From Bacteroides faecalis (GTDB lineage Bacteria; Bacteroidota; Bacteroidia; Bacteroidales; Bacteroidaceae), in contig NZ_BHWB01000025.1 of NCBI RefSeq assembly GCF_003865075.1, positions 1 to 61,442 of the forward strand: a stretch of 61,442 nucleotides of DNA, read 5' to 3'. Under the pieces are notes generated by a model. It saw only the letters and a program-made list of their open reading frames with translations. It was not told the origin of the DNA and did not search any database. The translations under genes and the position numbers were made by a program. Shown piece after piece: positions 58,781-61,442 of the stretch. The first letter of the stretch is position 1; every line of letters begins with the position of its first letter.

Positions 58781-61442
58781 ATGAAAACACGCTTAATACT
58801 GAACATATTTACACTTTTATTCTCTTTAGAATGCTTAGCCGGTAATAATGAGAAAGATTCCTATTTTTTCTCAAAAGTGGATTATCAGCAAGGGTTATCT
58901 AATAGTGCAGTACTTTGCCTTTTTCAGGATAAAGCGGGGTTGATGTGGTTTGGTACTTATGATGGTGTGAATTGTTATGATAGCAAAGGGATGGAAATCT
59001 TTCGGTCTGACTTTTCTGCTGATCAAACGTTAAGTAATAATATAATCCATTCTATTCAACAAGCAGACAGCAGTTGCTTGTGGATAACTACACATCTTGG
59101 AGTAAACCGTTTTTCGCAGAATGCGCGTCAGATAGTCGGTTCTTATGATTTTTCCGGAGATTATTATCTGTATTCCAATGCTAAAGGGAATACTTGGGTC
59201 GTGAGTCATGATGGAATCTATTATTACAATACTCATCATGGAAAGTTTGTTCATCTTAAAGAACTACCTACCGAAATGGAAGTGGTGCAACGTCGCTCGT
59301 TTGTTGCTGATGATGGGGTGCTATGGTTTTTTCCATCCAATACGGGCAGTCTACAACAATTTTCACTAGATAGTTTTGAACAAGATACGTTCACTAATAA
59401 AGTGACTACTACACTGACCGATTTCCATGCAAAACCTATTGATGATGTGTTTTATCAGAATGGTATTTTTGTTTTTATTGATAGGGATCGGGATTTATTT
59501 GTATATGATATTTCGCGTAAATCTAAAATTTATATTCGGAATATTTCTTCATTGATGGAGAAATATGGAGATATCATGGGGATTGTCCCTTTTTATGAGG
59601 ATATCATTATTGGTTTCAGAACGAATGGATTGGTACGATTAAGTGCCTCTGAAAAGTATGAAGCGGAAATTGTAGATCGTAATATACGTATATACGATAT
59701 TTATCGAGATGTTCGTCAGGGGATTCTTTGGATTGCGTCGGACGGACAAGGGGCTATTATGTATTCAAAGAAATATTCTATCGCAACAAACTTAATGCTC
59801 AGTCATTTATCTCCTAATTTGAGTAGGCAGGTACGTTCTGTAATGACGGATAAATATGGAGGATTGTGGTTTGGAACAAAAGGAGACGGCTTGTTGCATA
59901 TCCCCCATTATAGCGATGGGATGGATCCTGCAAAAACTGTAGTCTATGCTCCAACGGGAAAACAAAATATTTCGTCCTATATTAAATGGGATAAAGAGTT
60001 TCATGTTTATAAGTTGAAACGGAGCCGATACATGGATGGTTTTTGGATTGGATCGGGGAATCCGGGACTATTTTATTATTCATTTCAAGACGGTGTACTA
60101 CATCAGGTAGAAGATGATTCGGAAGATCCGGCTATTGAAATACATGATATTTATGAAGAGAATGATAGTGTACTTTATGTGGTAACAGCCGGAGTTGGTT
60201 TTCGTAAGATTATACTTGATAAAAGTGGAGGAACTATAAAAGTTAAGAATCAGAAGCGTTATCATTTCTTCTGTGAACAGCGGGAAGTAGCTATGTTTTA
60301 TCCGATGTTAGCTGAGGGAGACTCTATTTTATGGTTAGGAAGTCGCGAAAAAGGATTGGTGAAGTTTGATAAAAAGACAGAAGAATACCAGCTGATTTCT
60401 TTAAAAGAGATACTTCATAAGTCGGTAGATGATATATTGAGTTTGCATCGTGCTAAAGATGGGTGCATGTATGTTGGGACCACTTCCGGATTGGTTTGTA
60501 TATCCTTTCAGGGAAAGAAAATCAATGCCAGCTACATCGGACGAGAGCAAGGATTGTTGAATGATATGATTCATGGGGTACTGGAGGATGAAAATGGATT
60601 TCTGTGGTTAGGTACAAATCGGGGATTAATTAAATATAATCCGAAAAACGGTTCATCTCATGCTTATTATTATAGCGCAGGTGTACAGATTGGGGAGTTC
60701 AGTGATGATGCTTATTATTGCTGTCCTTATACTGGACATCTTTTTTTCGGAGGAATTGACGGATTGTTGTTTTTAGACAAGGTGGTTGCAGTGGCCCCTG
60801 AATATCACCCGGATATTTTATTGCGTAAATTGAGTATCGGACGTTCGCAAGTAAATTTGAAAGATTATTATGTAGATGGTGATAAAGCTCTGCAGTTTAA
60901 GGGGGCAGGAGTCTCTTTTACTCTTTCTTTTGTAGTACCGGATTTCCTTTCGGGAAATGATATTGAATATTCGTATATGTTAGAGGGATATGATAAGGAT
61001 TGGACTTCATTCAGTAGCATGAATGAAGCCTCTTATACAGGTTTGCCGGGAGGGGACTATTTATTTAAGGTCCGATATAAAAATGATGTATTTGATACGG
61101 AGTATCGGTGTTTCTCTCTATTCCTGTCCATGTTCTTTCTCCTTGGTATCGTTCGCTGACAGTCTATATCATTTATGGCTTATTGTTGATCATGCTATTT
61201 GGATATCTGGTTTATTTACTTCGTAAGAATTTGCTTCAGGAACGTATGATGAAGCGTTTGCGCGGGATAGAAAGTCGTCAGGAAAGTGCAGGTATTGATT
61301 CTTGTAATCGGGATGTGCTTGATCGTTTTACTTTTATATATAATTTCTGTGATCAGTTACGTGCAGAAAACATATCTTATGAACAACGTATTGAGACGGT
61401 AGAATTAATCCGTGAAACTGTAATGGCAGCTTTGCTTAGTCC
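58781..61442 (+). CDS. Two-component-type sensor with Reg_prop repeats and Y_Y_Y domain, frameshifted and cut by the window end
   Basis: The N-terminus has a signal peptide or first helix (KTRLILNIFTLLFSLECLA). Then come seven or more Reg_prop beta-propeller strands (GLMWFGTYDGVNCYD, SCLWITTHLGVNRFS, GGLWFGTKGDGLLHI, ILWLGSREKGLVKFD, GFLWLGTNRGLIKYN) and a Y_Y_Y domain (EYSYMLEGYDKDWTSF and SYTGLPGGDYLFKVRYKND). This is the periplasmic sensor half of Bacteroides carbohydrate-sensing regulators. The frame stops at 61159. With one base inserted near 61118 it continues, through a helix (TVYIIYGLLLIMLFGYLVYLL), to the window end at 61442. The part after the helix (VLDRFTFIYNFCDQL, VELIRETVMAAL) shows no histidine-kinase motif within the window; the output domain is outside. 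Hybrid kinase or DNA-binding type is undecided. Confidence 0.82.

Overview
The window is chromosomal DNA of a Bacteroides-type bacterium (phylum Bacteroidota). Grounds: the gene families (BT_3928-like MauE protein, DUF4827, Reg_prop/Y_Y_Y sensor, M56 peptidases carrying TonB C-terminal domains, ExbB-ExbD-TonB next to pdxJ), weak or absent Shine-Dalgarno sequences, and repeated matches to the Bacteroides sigma-ABfr promoter (-33 TTTG, 18-20 bp, -7 TAnnTTTG). Base composition looks even. I saw no rRNA, tRNA, CRISPR array, prophage or intact insertion sequence. I do not name a species.

Layout. 1-7386 (+): 3' part of mnmA, a subtilase, xseA-xseB, ilvE, a DUF975 membrane protein, trmB and mrp. 7487-12664 (-): a BlaI/BlaR1-type regulatory pair followed by a TlpA-like thioredoxin and a protein with two TonB_C domains. 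13036-13695 (+): outer-membrane beta-barrel. 13830-18793 (-): a TolC-HlyD-ABC-2-ABC-2 export operon without an ATPase gene, then mdh. 20143-21015 (+): coiled-coil protein, followed by a 637-bp repeat-bearing spacer. 21653-22531 (-): NAD kinase. 22680-34297 (+): pdxJ-exbB-exbD-tonB-DJ1-ispD-recG, ndk-M23, DUF1599-MauE-tpiA-SPOR-folE. 34324-45450 (-): dnaG; an aromatic amino acid operon (pheA, aminotransferase, DAHP synthase/chorismate mutase, tyrA) behind a leader; a recJ-recQ-TPR cluster. 45714-46568 (+): phosphodiester glycosidase, then a 1.08-kb gene-free repeat region. 47648-49004 (-): a secreted protein and a thioesterase. 49083-61442 (+): Sua5, ClC, fmt, rpe, comEC, DHH phosphoesterase, DUF4827 lipoprotein, glmM-like mutase and a sensor protein cut by the window edge.

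Most notable: (1) upstream of pheA lies what looks like a complete transcription attenuator: a promoter, a 28-codon leader peptide in which 11 of residues 4-16 are Phe or Tyr, a terminator, and a competing antiterminator segment inside the leader reading frame. The PheA regulatory motif normally ESRP reads QSLP, which fits control at transcription rather than by feedback. (2) Two gene-poor spacers (21.2-21.6 kb and 46.6-47.5 kb) share an architecture: four-unit tandem arrays with exactly 21- or 22-bp period, next to clusters of GTGAYAATAG-like words arranged as hairpins. I do not recognise this as a named element. (3) The BlaI-type gene has two palindromic operators 19 bp apart with the -7 box between them.

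The sequence has apparent single-base indels at about 417, 481, 811 and 61118, in mnmA, the subtilase and the sensor. All lie within 0.9 kb of a window end; sequence error and true decay cannot be told apart from the sequence alone.
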